DNA of 62,568 bases, taken from NCBI RefSeq assembly GCF_015693305.1, contig NZ_CP065142.1:1-62568 (forward strand), read 5' to 3'. This document shows, one piece after another, positions 35,152-44,909 of this stretch (its first letter is position 1; every line of letters begins with the position of its first letter). The notes under the pieces were generated by a model. It searched no databases. It was given only the letters and a program-made list of their open reading frames with translations, and was not told the origin of the DNA. Both the position numbers and the translations under genes were made by a program. Source of the stretch: Sphingobium sp. Cam5-1 (GTDB lineage Bacteria; Pseudomonadota; Alphaproteobacteria; Sphingomonadales; Sphingomonadaceae).

Positions 35152-36189
35152 ATGTTTAACGCCATGCCTGCTGCCATCCCAGACCTCTCAGAGCCAATCT
35201 GGACTTCCAGGCTCGTCGCCCGTCTGGAACGGGCGGCAGCGGCGATAGGCCGCCTCGATGCCCGTGTTTCTGCCAGTCCTGCCGCAGCGCCATGGCAGCG
35301 ACGCGCCACCTGGACCGGCTATACCACGGCGCTGCAGGTGCAGGGCGCCGAGATTGACGAAATTGATATTTTCGGTCGGGAATGCGCCGTCAATCTGCCC
35401 GGCCGCCCGCCGATCCCGACCAATCTGGACGATCGTGATGCGCTTTCGATTTGGCAGCGGCAATTGGCCCAGCGCAAATCCCGTTATTGGCGAGACGAGT
35501 TCGCGATCTCAACGGACGTCCCAGAAGATTGGAGCCAGCGGCCAGCCCTCCTCCGCGCGCTTGAGATTACGGCCCGGCGCTCCCGCGCAGACAGCACGAT
35601 CACGCCGTGGCTTGCCGTCCCTGGGCTCCTGCGATCGATGAAGATAACCCAGGCCGTGCTGCCGTGCCTGACCATTGGCGACAAGGCGCTTCGCCTCTCG
35701 CCGCGCGACACGCAGGCCATCGTCCTGCGCAACCTCCGGTCGCTTACCGATCGGGCGGAAGAGGGGCTGGTGAGGCTCCAGGCGCTCGAGGAAGACCGTT
35801 TACGCGCCGCCGCAGCCCTCCATGGCGCGCACCGTCCTGGCAAACTCCTGGATTTGCTCAGCCTTGTCCAGTTTGTCCCCGTCGTCAGTCCTCGGATGCT
35901 CGCCCGGCGATTGGACGTGACGATCTCTGGTGCCGGCAAGCTGCTTTCTCGCGCGGCAGAGCTAGACCTTCTAGTGGAAGTGAGCGGTCGTCAGGCCTGG
36001 CGGACCTATATGACGCGCGATCTGGCTATCGCCTTCGGGTTTGGTGTCCGTCCGGTAGGGCGTCCCCCTGCCCCGCCCCAGGCGCTCCCAGATTTTGTGC
36101 CCGCGCTCGCAGAGTTTGATCGTGAAATGGCCGAACTCGATTCGGTGCTAGCTGGCCTCGGTATCGATGTCTCGGCTCACCACCACTGA
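35152..36189 (+). CDS. RHE_PE00001-family (DUF1612-like) helix-turn-helix protein
   Basis: This 345-residue protein resembles RHE_PE00001-family plasmid proteins, with a DUF1612-like N-terminal region and a C-terminal winged helix near 250-300 (FVPVVSPRMLARRLDVTISGAGKLLS, a helix-turn-helix of replication or regulatory type). Such genes are common on alphaproteobacterial plasmids near partition loci. Function not established. Confidence 0.75.
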   Translation: MFNAMPAAIPDLSEPIWTSRLVARLERAAAAIGRLDARVSASPAAAPWQRRATWTGYTTALQVQGAEIDEIDIFGRECAVNLPGRPPIPTNLDDRDALSIWQRQLAQRKSRYWRDEFAISTDVPEDWSQRPALLRALEITARRSRADSTITPWLAVPGLLRSMKITQAVLPCLTIGDKALRLSPRDTQAIVLRNLRSLTDRAEEGLVRLQALEEDRLRAAAALHGAHRPGKLLDLLSLVQFVPVVSPRMLARRLDVTISGAGKLLSRAAELDLLVEVSGRQAWRTYMTRDLAIAFGFGVRPVGRPPAPPQALPDFVPALAEFDREMAELDSVLAGLGIDVSAHHH

Positions 36190-36250
36190 TTGAGTCGCAG
36201 CGGGGCGTGACCGCTCGATGTCACGTCTCCCGTTCTTGCGTCGGCCCACT

Positions 36251-37267
36251 TCAGACCCAGTGGGCGTCAAGCACCTCGCGAATGGCTTTCTCGGCATCCT
36301 CACGAGAGGCCCCACCCCTATTGAGAATTGTCAGGCGAATTCCCTTGCGATCAGTGCCCTCGATGCGAAGCACGGCTTTCCCAGTCTCGCTCGATACAAC
36401 CTGCGCCATTCCTGACTTCTTGGGGGATCCTGACCTTTTGGGGGCGTCGGCCGCCAGCGCCAATGCACGGACGATGTCAGGCACAGCAATGGGAGCGCCC
36501 TCCCCTCCCGATCGAACACTGAGCGCGGCCGCTTCAGCAAATACGCGTTGGCGACGATCGTCCGGCTTCAGCAATGGCTTAATCATTGTGACGTGCTTGA
36601 TCCGCAAATCCTGCGGATTGGGAAAAGCGACCATCAATTCCGCCGGAAGGCGGGCGAGATCAAGATAGCGGCTCAGCCAGCTTTCTGTGACATTGATCCG
36701 CTCGGCCATGACCTTCTGCCGGCCCTCATAATAGGCATCAAGCGCACGGAGATAGTCGCGTGCCCGCTCCAGGTCGCTAAGGTCTTCGCGCGCCCTGTTC
36801 TCGATATCCGCGATGCGGAATGCTTCTTCATCCGACAGTTCACGGATGTCGACCAAGAACCGGAAGTCGGGGTAATTATGGTTACGCAGCCAGCTAATCG
36901 ACCAGTGACGCCGAGCACCACAGATCACCTCGAAGTCAAAGTCTGGTTCGCCGCGCACCCGCCGGACAATTGCCGGCATTTCCTGGCGTCCTTGCGCCTT
37001 TATGCTCTCGATGAGATCGGCGCATCGCTCCTCGTTGAGGAGCGCATATTCCCGGTTATGCCCCGCCCACATTCGGCATCGAGCGGGATCGACCAGTTCA
37101 TGCGTGCGGCTGACAACCGATCCCGCTGCCAATTCGGCCAAGCGGTTCTCTCTTCCAGTCAGTACATTCGAACCAAGGCCGGGACGACGCGGGGCGGGCG
37201 CACCATCTTCAGGCAGATTTATCCCGGCCGCCAAGTCAGCTGCGAAACTCGCATTCTTTCTGCTCAT
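36251..37267 (-). CDS. parB: ParB/RepB-family plasmid partition protein
   Basis: The 338-residue protein has a ParB N-terminal domain with the CTP-binding GARRHWS motif near 118 and a central helix-turn-helix region near 190-215 (NVTESWLSRYLDLARLP). It binds centromere sites and cooperates with ParA. It follows parA with a 46-base gap that contains a candidate centromere palindrome. Confidence 0.92.
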   Translation of the reverse strand: MSRKNASFAADLAAGINLPEDGAPAPRRPGLGSNVLTGRENRLAELAAGSVVSRTHELVDPARCRMWAGHNREYALLNEERCADLIESIKAQGRQEMPAIVRRVRGEPDFDFEVICGARRHWSISWLRNHNYPDFRFLVDIRELSDEEAFRIADIENRAREDLSDLERARDYLRALDAYYEGRQKVMAERINVTESWLSRYLDLARLPAELMVAFPNPQDLRIKHVTMIKPLLKPDDRRQRVFAEAAALSVRSGGEGAPIAVPDIVRALALAADAPKRSGSPKKSGMAQVVSSETGKAVLRIEGTDRKGIRLTILNRGGASREDAEKAIREVLDAHWV

Positions 37268-37287
37268 AATGCCGCCCCTCTACCCGG

Positions 37288-37305
37288 AATTGCACCGGTG
37301 CAATT
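37288..37305. repeat. Centromere-like palindrome, copy 1
   Basis: AATTGCACCGGTGCAATT is an 18-base perfect palindrome lying between parA and parB. The same core occurs upstream of repA at 38681-38702. Confidence 0.75.
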
Positions 37306-37313
37306 TTTGCTTT

Positions 37314-38515
37314 TCATGCCAAACCTTCCTTTCGCAAACGGCCTAAGTGGCTGGGCCACATGGCGCGAATATCCAATTCCAGCTCAGCGTTGACGCCATC
37401 GAGATAAGTGAGGCAGCGGTTGCGCACCGCACTGCTTGTGACGGGGCCATCGAGTTCATAAACCGTCATTAAACGAGCCGTCGCATTGTCGATCTCAGCA
37501 GAATCCTTAAGCGGCGTACGCACCATCGCGTGACCGAACAACGTCCGCATCAGATTGAGCAGTTCCTTCTGCATTGACTTGTTCTCGTCGACCTTCGAGG
37601 CGACAAAGCGCAGGAATTTGAGAGTCGGCGCAAAGCCGCGTTCGGCCAGCGTCTCGATGGTCTCATCAAGCATCGCCAGAAACGCCGCGGTAGAAGAAAA
37701 GTCCATGACGGTTGGAGGCACCGGCACAACGAGAGCATTCGCCGCGCGCAAAACCGACAAGGATATGGCGCCAAGGGCTGGGGGCGGATCAAGGACGATG
37801 ACATCGAAACGATCAGCAATGCTAGCGATGCCTTGAGAGAGGCGATCGATAAGCCCCCCTGCCCGCGCGCCATCCGGGCCGCGATCTCATATTCCGACTG
37901 AAACAGCCGCAAATTGGCAGGGATTAGTTCAAGGCCATCGAAATGCGTTTTGCGCAGGGCATAGTCGAGCGAGGTCATTTCCTCCTGGCGGAGAAAAGGA
38001 TAGAGCGTGTCGTCCTCGGTCAGGTCGAGATCCGGCACATAGCCGAACAGCGTCGTTGCCGACGCTTGGCTATCGCAGTCGATCAACGCGACCCGATAGC
38101 CCTGGATGGCGAGATACTGGGCAAGATGCACCGACAGGGTTGATTTGCCGACACCTCCCTTGAAGTTCTGGACAGCAACGACACAGCACGGGTCGTCTGC
38201 TGCCCGCCAAGGTCTCGTGCCGAACAGGCCCCGCATATCGTTGAGCTGCGCGAGCGTATAACCCACTCTGCGATTATTCTCGGTTCGAGGTGGCGGCGGA
38301 AGTCGCCCGTCCTTTTCTGCGTCGCGGATCGCTGCAGGCGTCCGCCCCACCAGGTCGGCCGCCTTTCCGATTGGAAAAGTGGGCTCACGACGATCATCCG
38401 CCCGCGCGCTGCGCGCCGAATCGCGAAGCCGCTCCAGTACTGAGGACGTTCGCTGCGCAAGCGTGGCCACCGATAGAAGATCGTGGGTATCGTCGATGTC
38501 TAGTGATGCTGCCAC
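37314..38515 (-). pseudogene. parA: ParA partition ATPase with a single-base frameshift
   Basis: The first frame (from 38515) gives an N-terminal helix-turn-helix, the deviant Walker A NFKGGVGKST near 117 and IDCDSQASATTLFG. It shifts after RGQGG; the correct continuation (LIDRLSQGIASIADRFDVI, then LDPPPALGAI) and the C-terminus lie in another frame ending at 37314. The shift is at a run of six C on the plus strand (37854-37859); seven would restore one chain of about 400 residues. Since ParA is needed for stability, a sequencing error in the homopolymer is possible. Confidence 0.85.
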
Positions 38516-38680
38516 AGGGCGCCCCTTTGCGAAACTCGGGGCACTGTAGCGCTAATTGCGCTTTTTGGTCAAATAGAAGTGGCATTTCGAAAGTCGCGGC
38601 GCATCGTGGTCGGCGTATCACCTGAATATCGCCAGTCACCGCTTTTCGATGGGTCTATCCTGACTCGGTGGGGGTAAAGG

Positions 38681-38702
38681 AAAATTGCACCGGTGCAATT
38701 TT
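38681..38702. repeat. Centromere-like palindrome, copy 2
   Basis: A 22-base perfect palindrome (AAAATTGCACC and its complement) lies between the repA stop side and the parA start side. It shares the central 18 bases with the copy at 37288-37305. Confidence 0.75.
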
Positions 38703-38704
38703 CG

Positions 38705-39871
38705 TTAGGGGCGCCCCCTCCGCGCAACGAAACTCTCGCAAAAACCCGTCCAAGAACTCATCAGTTTAGCACCCTTAAGCTTCGCCAGACGGTCGCCCAT
38801 CTGCTGACGGTAGGCGTTGGCGATGATATCGATATCCCATCCGCCACCGTGCGACCGGGCAATGGCGGCTAAGCCTTCCGCTTTGAACCGGATCGTTCCT
38901 TGCGGAAAAACGATCTCGGAACTTTTCTCCGGCGCGATAAGCGCGCTGATCGCAGCCTTCACGACCGATCCCACTTCCACCGTGTCGGCGACTGTTTCCA
39001 CAGCCCCTTCCCGGCGCGCTTTGCGTCCTGTCGAGTGCCGCTCAATCTCATCAACAGTAGCGATCTGCGCTGGCGCATCCTTCGGTTCGAAACGGAACTC
39101 GATCTCGGTCACTGTTCGGCCTTGCCGTATCTCCTTCCACTCAACCCGGAAGTGAGCGAGCTGATCAATCTCAGCCTTTGCCTTTTCGAGCACCTTGCGA
39201 CGGAGTTGCGCGAAATCCTTATACACGTCCGGCGATATCCCCAGCGCTGCGCGCAGCGCTGCCATATCGCCCTTCCAGGTCGACTGGCGACGGTGGAGCC
39301 GCAGCGATCCAATCTCATAGAGCTTGAGCGCATAGCTCGACCGGAAGCCCAGCACCGCCTGCCTATTAAGGACGGCATAGCTCTCGGATTCCTGGATGAG
39401 CTTGCGCGCATCAGGCGTAAACTCCCATTCGATCCAACCTGCATCCGCCCCGTCTGTATCTTCCGCCTCTTCGCGAGACGACGAGATCAGGGAAAAGCGC
39501 AGGGTGGCTTTCTTGCCGCGCCAGGACCGGTCGTCGATCGCGAACAACGTCCGGTGAAGTTCCTCCAACATGTCGGATATACGTTCATTACCCTTATGAC
39601 CGCGGCGAATATCGGCCTTGCGCATGCGATGCGGCCGATCTTGCCAGGCATCGCCGCCTGCGGTCAGGATCATCAACGCCAGCAATCGGGACGCCGTCAA
39701 ACTGAGCGACTGGCCTTTCACAAATTTGATCTCAACGATGCTGCCGGGTTTGGCGAATTCTTCACCACCCTTCGCCTGCAAAGCCGCTGCGACACGCATA
39801 GCGCGGCCCGGCGCCGAATCGGCTTGCGCCTCTTGCGCTGCATCGGCGCTTAGATTTTCCGCATGTTCCAT
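38705..39871 (-). CDS. repA: Replication initiator, Rep_3 family
   Basis: The 388-residue protein has two winged-helix domains typical of Rep_3 initiators (about 45-150 and 165-270), with LKLYEIGSLRLHRR-type sequence near 185. It binds iterons to start replication; such repeats lie upstream at 39968-40236. A C-terminal domain near 300-388 ends WTGFCESF. No second replication gene was found on the plasmid. Confidence 0.92.
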   Translation of the reverse strand: MEHAENLSADAAQEAQADSAPGRAMRVAAALQAKGGEEFAKPGSIVEIKFVKGQSLSLTASRLLALMILTAGGDAWQDRPHRMRKADIRRGHKGNERISDMLEELHRTLFAIDDRSWRGKKATLRFSLISSSREEAEDTDGADAGWIEWEFTPDARKLIQESESYAVLNRQAVLGFRSSYALKLYEIGSLRLHRRQSTWKGDMAALRAALGISPDVYKDFAQLRRKVLEKAKAEIDQLAHFRVEWKEIRQGRTVTEIEFRFEPKDAPAQIATVDEIERHSTGRKARREGAVETVADTVEVGSVVKAAISALIAPEKSSEIVFPQGTIRFKAEGLAAIARSHGGGWDIDIIANAYRQQMGDRLAKLKGAKLMSSWTGFCESFVARRGRP

Positions 39872-39967
39872 GTCATATAGGCCGAACGCATATTGGGCAG
39901 ATTCGCCTAATTGCTGCCTGACCTGTCCTCGCTCGTCAAGTCAGGGCAGGCTGAAACACTTTCTGTC

Positions 39968-40236
39968 GCCCCCATCCGGTCAGGTTGGAACCGTGTGGCA
40001 CTCCCGCAAAAGCACTGGGATCCTGCCGAGTCGCAATGCGATTTGCGTTCTCTTCGTTTTCGGCTCGCTCACGCTCGATAAACGCTGCAGAACGACACCA
40101 TTCACAGGCGCGAAGCCGCCAAAGGCCATCGCCCCCAATCGGTCAGGATAGCCCCAATAGGTCAGCTATCTGCCCCCGACCGGTCAGGTTGACGCCCCCG
40201 CCGGGTCAGGCAAAGTCCCCCGTTCGGTCAGGATAA
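39968..40236 (+). repeat. Iterons: CCCCC-N3/4-GGTCAGG repeats
   Basis: Units begin at 39968, 40131, 40151, 40172, 40194 and 40216. The last five are spaced 20, 21, 22 and 22 bases, about two helical turns, as expected for initiator binding. The sequences vary at the middle bases, and one unit has GGTCAGC. Confidence 0.8.
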
Positions 40237-40288
40237 ACGTTACAGATCATTGAAATTACAGGCCTTTTCGGCACCGAATCTGAATCAC

Positions 40289-40344
40289 TTAGAATCATGA
40301 ATCCTTCCGCTGCGAGCAGCGGCGTTGTTTTAGATTGATTCTAA
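40289..40344. repeat. Nested inverted repeats in the origin region
   Basis: TTAGAATCA (40289-40297) pairs with TGATTCTAA (40336-40344); between them CCGCTG-CGAG-CAGCGG (40307-40322) forms an inner hairpin. Possible protein-binding or strand-opening signal. Confidence 0.55.
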
Positions 40345-40550
40345 AAGAACAAGCAGGCGATTCGCTCACCCCTTTAGGTCGGACAGCATAACCGATTCCC
40401 CCTAGCTGGGGGGATACCGCAAGACCGGTGTTCCACGATAGCATCCCGGTCTCGATCCTTGGCAGATCCGCCAGCGACGAGATCCCCGGCGACCCGACAG
40501 CAGCTGAATCACCGCTCGTCGCCGCTGGGCAGACGCAGTGAGGAGGTAGC

Positions 40551-40871
40551 ATGATCAATTTTGCCAAATTCGAGATTATCGGACGGATCGGCGAGATTGA
40601 CGCCAAGCCCAAGGTCACGAGCATCTCGGTATGCGCGAATTATCGCCGCCGCGCAGAAGGCGACCAGTGGATCGAGGATAGCTACTGGAACCGCGTCGTC
40701 ATTTTCAGCGACGGCCAGCGGAAATATATCGATGAGAAGGCCCAGGTTGGCGATCTCGTACGGATCGCCGGACGGCTCCGCGACACCTCCTACGAGCGCG
40801 ATGGCACCACCCACTACACGACCGACCGGATCGTCGAAGAGTTCGGTGTGCTCGCGGCAAAGGCGGCATAG
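40551..40871 (+). CDS. ssb: Single-stranded DNA-binding protein
   Basis: This 106-residue protein is a single OB fold of the SSB family (FEIIGRIGEID near 6, VTSISVCANYRRR, SYWNRVVIF, VGDLVRIAGRL). It lacks the acidic C-terminal tail that recruits partners in chromosomal SSB. AGGAGG lies just before ATG 40551. It probably assists plasmid replication. Confidence 0.9.
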   Translation: MINFAKFEIIGRIGEIDAKPKVTSISVCANYRRRAEGDQWIEDSYWNRVVIFSDGQRKYIDEKAQVGDLVRIAGRLRDTSYERDGTTHYTTDRIVEEFGVLAAKAA

Positions 40872-41056
40872 TGCGTAGGACGTAGCGCCGATCGGGCAAG
40901 AGGGGAGGGGGCATGCGCGGAGCGAACCTAAATCTTCGATAGGAGTTTCGCTTATTGTTGAGTTGCACTGAGAAGTGACCCGGGAGGGTTATAAGTTTTC
41001 ACTGAGAATTGACCCATGTTTTCCTCGCCCCTGGCTGACAGTCAGGAGGCATCGGA

Positions 41057-42586
41057 GTGATCGACATGGACCTACTCAGTGTGATCCGCCGCTGGCATTT
41101 TCGGCAAGGCATCCCCATTCGCGAGATCCGGCGGCGGACTGGATTATCGCGCAACACGATCCGCAAATATCTGCGCGATGACGCGGTGGAGCCGACGTTC
41201 AAGGTTCCCAAACGGCCGAGCAAGCTTGATCAGTTTGCAGAAAAACTGACGACGTGGCTGCGGGTGGAATCTGGCAAGTCGCGCAAACAGAAGCGAACAG
41301 CCAAGCAGCTACATGCAGATCTGGTTAAGCTGGGCTACGAGGGATCATACAGCCGTGTTGCCGCCTTCGCCCGCTCGTGGAAGACCGAACGCCAATATGA
41401 AAAGCAAACCAGTGGGCGCGGCACATTCGTACCGCTGATCTTCCAGCCCGGTGAGGCCTTTCAGTTCGATTGGAGTGAAGATTACGCCCTTCTGAATGGC
41501 CGGCCTACCAAGCTGCAGGTGGCCCATACCAAGCTCTCCCACAGTCGGGCGTTCATCACGCGAGCCTATCTGCTGCAAACGCACGAGATGTTGTTCGACG
41601 CACTGACGCAGGCCTTCCGGGTGCTGGGCGGCGTGCCTCAGCGTGGAATATTCGACAATATGAAGACGGCTGTAGACCGGATCGGCCAGGGCAAAGTCCG
41701 ACAGGTCAATGCGCGGTTCGCTGCCATGGCCAGCCACTACCTGTTCGAAACGGATTTTTGCAATCCGGCCTCAGGCTGGGAGAAAGGTCAGGTCGAGAAA
41801 AACGTTCAGGATGCGCGTCGACGGTTATGGCAGCCAATGCCCAACTTCCCAGATCTTGATGCCCTCAATGCCTGGTTGGAAGAGCGGTGCATCGCACAAT
41901 GGGGAGAAATCCAGCATGGCGTCCTCCCCGGCACAGTTGCCGATGTGCACGCCGTTGAGATTATCAGCCTGATGCCGATGGGGCGGGCCTTCGATGGCTT
42001 TGTCGAACATACCAAGCGCGTGTCGCCGACCTGCCTGATCGCGTTCGAGCGCAATCGCTATAGCGTTCCTGCATCCTTTGCGAACCGGCCAGTGAGCCTG
42101 CGGGTCTATCCTGATCGGTTGGTCATCGCGGCCGAGGGGCAAATCTTGTGCGAGCACAACCGGATTATCGACCGTTCTCACCAGAAGCCGGGGCAGACGA
42201 TCTATGACTGGCGGCACTATCTGGCAGTTGTTCAGCGCAAGCCTGGCGCTTTGCGCAATGGGGCGCCATTCCTCGAAATGCCCGAAGCCTTCCGGCAACT
42301 GCAGGGGCATCTGCTCAAGCGGCTCGGTGGTGACAGGGAGATGGTCGAAATCCTCGCCCTTGTTCTACAGCATAACGAACAGGCTGTGCTCAGCGCCGTC
42401 GAACTGGCCCTCGAAGCTGGGGTGCCGACCAAAACCCACATCCTCAATGTTCTGCACCGCCTGATCGATGGCAAGGCTCCACCGGCATCCCCAATCGATG
42501 CCCCGCAGGCCCTGCGCCTCGCCCAGGAGCCTGTTGCCGATGTCGAACGCTACGACACGCTGAGGGCGTTACGCCATGCGTCATGA
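41057..42586 (+). CDS. istA: IS21-family transposase IstA (copy 1)
   Basis: The 509-residue protein has an N-terminal helix-turn-helix ([19 protein letters not shown] near 22-40), a DDE integrase core beginning near [10 protein letters not shown] (136) with DNMKTAV and the later Glu in [10 protein letters not shown], and a C-terminal Mu-like domain. It overlaps istB by 11 bases. The predicted protein is identical to copy 2. Confidence 0.95.
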   Translation: MIDMDLLSVIRRWHFRQGIPIREIRRRTGLSRNTIRKYLRDDAVEPTFKVPKRPSKLDQFAEKLTTWLRVESGKSRKQKRTAKQLHADLVKLGYEGSYSRVAAFARSWKTERQYEKQTSGRGTFVPLIFQPGEAFQFDWSEDYALLNGRPTKLQVAHTKLSHSRAFITRAYLLQTHEMLFDALTQAFRVLGGVPQRGIFDNMKTAVDRIGQGKVRQVNARFAAMASHYLFETDFCNPASGWEKGQVEKNVQDARRRLWQPMPNFPDLDALNAWLEERCIAQWGEIQHGVLPGTVADVHAVEIISLMPMGRAFDGFVEHTKRVSPTCLIAFERNRYSVPASFANRPVSLRVYPDRLVIAAEGQILCEHNRIIDRSHQKPGQTIYDWRHYLAVVQRKPGALRNGAPFLEMPEAFRQLQGHLLKRLGGDREMVEILALVLQHNEQAVLSAVELALEAGVPTKTHILNVLHRLIDGKAPPASPIDAPQALRLAQEPVADVERYDTLRALRHAS

Positions 42587-43355
42587 TCCGGCCAGCGCCG
42601 CTGTGGTTGTCATGCTACGTGGCCTCAAAATGTATGGCATGGCGCAAGCCGCTGGTGATCTGATCGAGCAGGGCGCGCCAGCCTTTGATGCTGCCGTTCC
42701 GATCCTCTCACAGCTTCTCAAGGCGGAGATGTCCGAGCGGGAGGTCAGGTCCATTGCTTACCAGATCAAGGCAGCCCGGTTCCCGGCCTACAAGGATCTG
42801 GCAGGCTTCGACTTTGCCGTCAGTGAGGTCAACGAGGCGCTCGTGCGTCAACTTCACCGTGGTGACTTTATGGATAGCGCCGACAACGTCGTACTGATCG
42901 GCGGACCAGGCACCGGCAAAAGCCACATCGCGACGGCTTTGGGCGTCCAGGCGGTTGAGCATCACCGCAAAAAGATCCGCTTCTTCTCCACCGTCGATCT
43001 GGTCAATGCGTTGGAGCAGGAAAAGGCCGCAAACAGAGCGGGCCAGTTGGCCGAGCGTCTGTTGCGCCTCGACCTCGTCATCCTTGATGAGCTGGGATAT
43101 CTACCCTTCAGCCCTTCAGGCGGGGCCATGCTGTTCCATCTGCTCAGCAAACTCTATGAGCGGACCAGCGTTGTTATCACCACCAACCTGAGCTTCAGCG
43201 AGTGGTCCAGTATCTTTGGCGATGCCAAAATGACCACCGCCCTGCTGGATCGCCTCACGCATCATTGCCATATCCTTGAAACCGGCAATGACAGCTTCCG
43301 CTTCAGAGCCAGTTCCGCCGCCCCAAAATCCAGAAAGGACAAATCACCCGCTTGA
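42576..43355 (+). CDS. istB: IstB transposition helper ATPase (copy 1)
   Basis: This 259-residue AAA+ ATPase has Walker [10 protein letters not shown] near 109 and Walker [14 protein letters not shown] near 172. It assists IstA in target selection. Complete. Confidence 0.95.
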   Translation: MRHDPASAAVVVMLRGLKMYGMAQAAGDLIEQGAPAFDAAVPILSQLLKAEMSEREVRSIAYQIKAARFPAYKDLAGFDFAVSEVNEALVRQLHRGDFMDSADNVVLIGGPGTGKSHIATALGVQAVEHHRKKIRFFSTVDLVNALEQEKAANRAGQLAERLLRLDLVILDELGYLPFSPSGGAMLFHLLSKLYERTSVVITTNLSFSEWSSIFGDAKMTTALLDRLTHHCHILETGNDSFRFRASSAAPKSRKDKSPA

Positions 43356-43501
43356 CCCTGCTCGTCGCAGGCAGTACATCATCCACGCCCACCCGGGTCA
43401 CTTCTCAATGAAAATCCCGGGTCACTTCTCAGTGCAACTCAACAGTCCAAGGGAGCCGCGCCACGCGGGCTCCGCGCAAGAACAGATAGGAAAGGGCCGT
43501 A

Positions 43502-44821
43502 ATGTTCTGGTCTCAAACGAACCGCCGATTTGTTCTCGGCATGCTTGGGTCGGCTGCCCTCGCGATCGCTTCCGGCGTCCAGGCGCGCGATCAGGCGAAA
43601 AAGGGCGATACTGCGTTCACGATCGCGGTCATACCCGATACGCAGAATTATCTCGATTTCACGCATCAGGCGAAAGACGGTTTTCCGTTCGATGCCGCCA
43701 AGATGTTCATGGATCAGATGCGCTACGTAGCCGACAATGTCGAAGCCAAGGGTGGCGACATCGCGTTCGTCACTGCCTTGGGCGACATATGGCAGCATCA
43801 ATCCAAGCCGATCGATCCCGAGCATGAGAAGCGGGGGTTCCGGCGTGTTCCAAACCCTTTGCTCGATCATCATCTATCGCCGTCGAATCGCGTGATCAGC
43901 GAGGAAATGCCGATGGCCCGGGAAGGCTATAAGCTGCTGGCGGGGCTCGTTCCCTTCTCCGTTGTGCCGGGCAACCATGATTATGACGCCATGTGGACCG
44001 ACGCTCGGCAGCCGCCTTCGGCAAATGCAACATTGAGCGATTTCAAGACGCTCGGACAACTGCATCTCGGCGGATTGGACAACTTCCGATCAGTGTTCGG
44101 AAATGACTCCGATTTTTTTAAGGGCAAGCCCTGGTACGTCGCTTCGCATGACGGCGGTGCCGACAGCGCGCAGATCTTCACGGCCGGCGGTTTGCGCTTT
44201 CTTCACATCGGGCTACAGTTTGACGCACCGGACGCCAGTCTGGAGTGGGCAGCGCAGGTGATCCGGGATCATCCTGGCCTCCCAACGATCATCGCGACCC
44301 ACGATTATATGAATAATCGGGCCGAGCGCAGGCCTCTTCCGCTTCTCGATGCCAACTCCCTCGATCCGGGAGACAACAGCCCCCAGGAAGTGTGGGACAA
44401 GCTGATCAGCAAGCACGACCAGATCTTTTTGGTGCTATGCGGACATCAGCTCGGTCAATCCATAAGGACAGACAAGAACGATGCCGGTCACGACGTGCTC
44501 CAGCTGCTCTCGGATTATCAGGATCGACGCCAGACATTCCTGGATGCCGGTGGCAAGCCGGACTTTTGGAGCGGCATAGGTGATGGATGGTTTCGCCTGA
44601 TGCGCTTCGACCTAGGAAAAGAAGAACCAACGATCGCGGTTCGGACCTATTCGACGCATTACAAGAAATTCAGTCGCGACGAAGGGAAATACCCCGCCTG
44701 GTATCGCGATCATGAGCAGCCTGGGATGGCCGACGACAAGTTCCACGACATGGACGACTTTGTCATCGTCCTGAAGGATTTTCGGGCGAGATTTATGGAG
44801 GGCAGGCGCTTCGCGCAATAG
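43502..44821 (+). CDS. Exported calcineurin-like metallophosphoesterase
   Basis: The 439-residue protein has an N-terminal NRRFVLGMLGSAALA segment resembling a Tat signal, then metallophosphoesterase motifs: IPDTQNY near 44, ALGDIWQH near 93, VPGNHDYDAMW near 158, an IATHDYM histidine near 260 and CGHQLGQ near 316. It hydrolyses phosphoesters in the periplasm. It is followed by the CehA-like gene, which may form an operon with it. Substrate unknown. Confidence 0.88.
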   Translation: MFWSQTNRRFVLGMLGSAALAIASGVQARDQAKKGDTAFTIAVIPDTQNYLDFTHQAKDGFPFDAAKMFMDQMRYVADNVEAKGGDIAFVTALGDIWQHQSKPIDPEHEKRGFRRVPNPLLDHHLSPSNRVISEEMPMAREGYKLLAGLVPFSVVPGNHDYDAMWTDARQPPSANATLSDFKTLGQLHLGGLDNFRSVFGNDSDFFKGKPWYVASHDGGADSAQIFTAGGLRFLHIGLQFDAPDASLEWAAQVIRDHPGLPTIIATHDYMNNRAERRPLPLLDANSLDPGDNSPQEVWDKLISKHDQIFLVLCGHQLGQSIRTDKNDAGHDVLQLLSDYQDRRQTFLDAGGKPDFWSGIGDGWFRLMRFDLGKEEPTIAVRTYSTHYKKFSRDEGKYPAWYRDHEQPGMADDKFHDMDDFVIVLKDFRARFMEGRRFAQ

Positions 44822-44909
44822 CACTGGACGGGGCGTCGATGAGCTCAAATTAAGGCTCGGATTGGTTCAAGAAGGTATAAAATCGTACCATCGTGAGGAA
44901 GGCGAAACG

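Larger units (their letters stand above)
39872..40550. other. Probable replication origin region (oriV)
   Basis: This 679-base gap upstream of repA contains six direct repeats, a nested inverted repeat at 40289-40344, a CCCCC-TAGCT-GGGGG hairpin near 40398-40413 and AT-richer tracts. No gene is visible. The upstream part (39916-39951) also carries a GCCTGAC/GTCAGGGC inverted pair that could be an initiator operator for repA autoregulation. Confidence 0.7.
40956..43444 (+). mobile_element. IS21-family element, copy 1
   Basis: Starts TGTTGAGTTGCACTGAGAAG and ends with its complement CTTCTCAGTGCAACTCAACA, 2,489 bp. Encodes istA and istB. The flanks (GCTTAT and GTCCAA) do not form a duplication. 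The right end holds an extra 24-base terminal repeat unit absent from copy 2. Confidence 0.92.
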
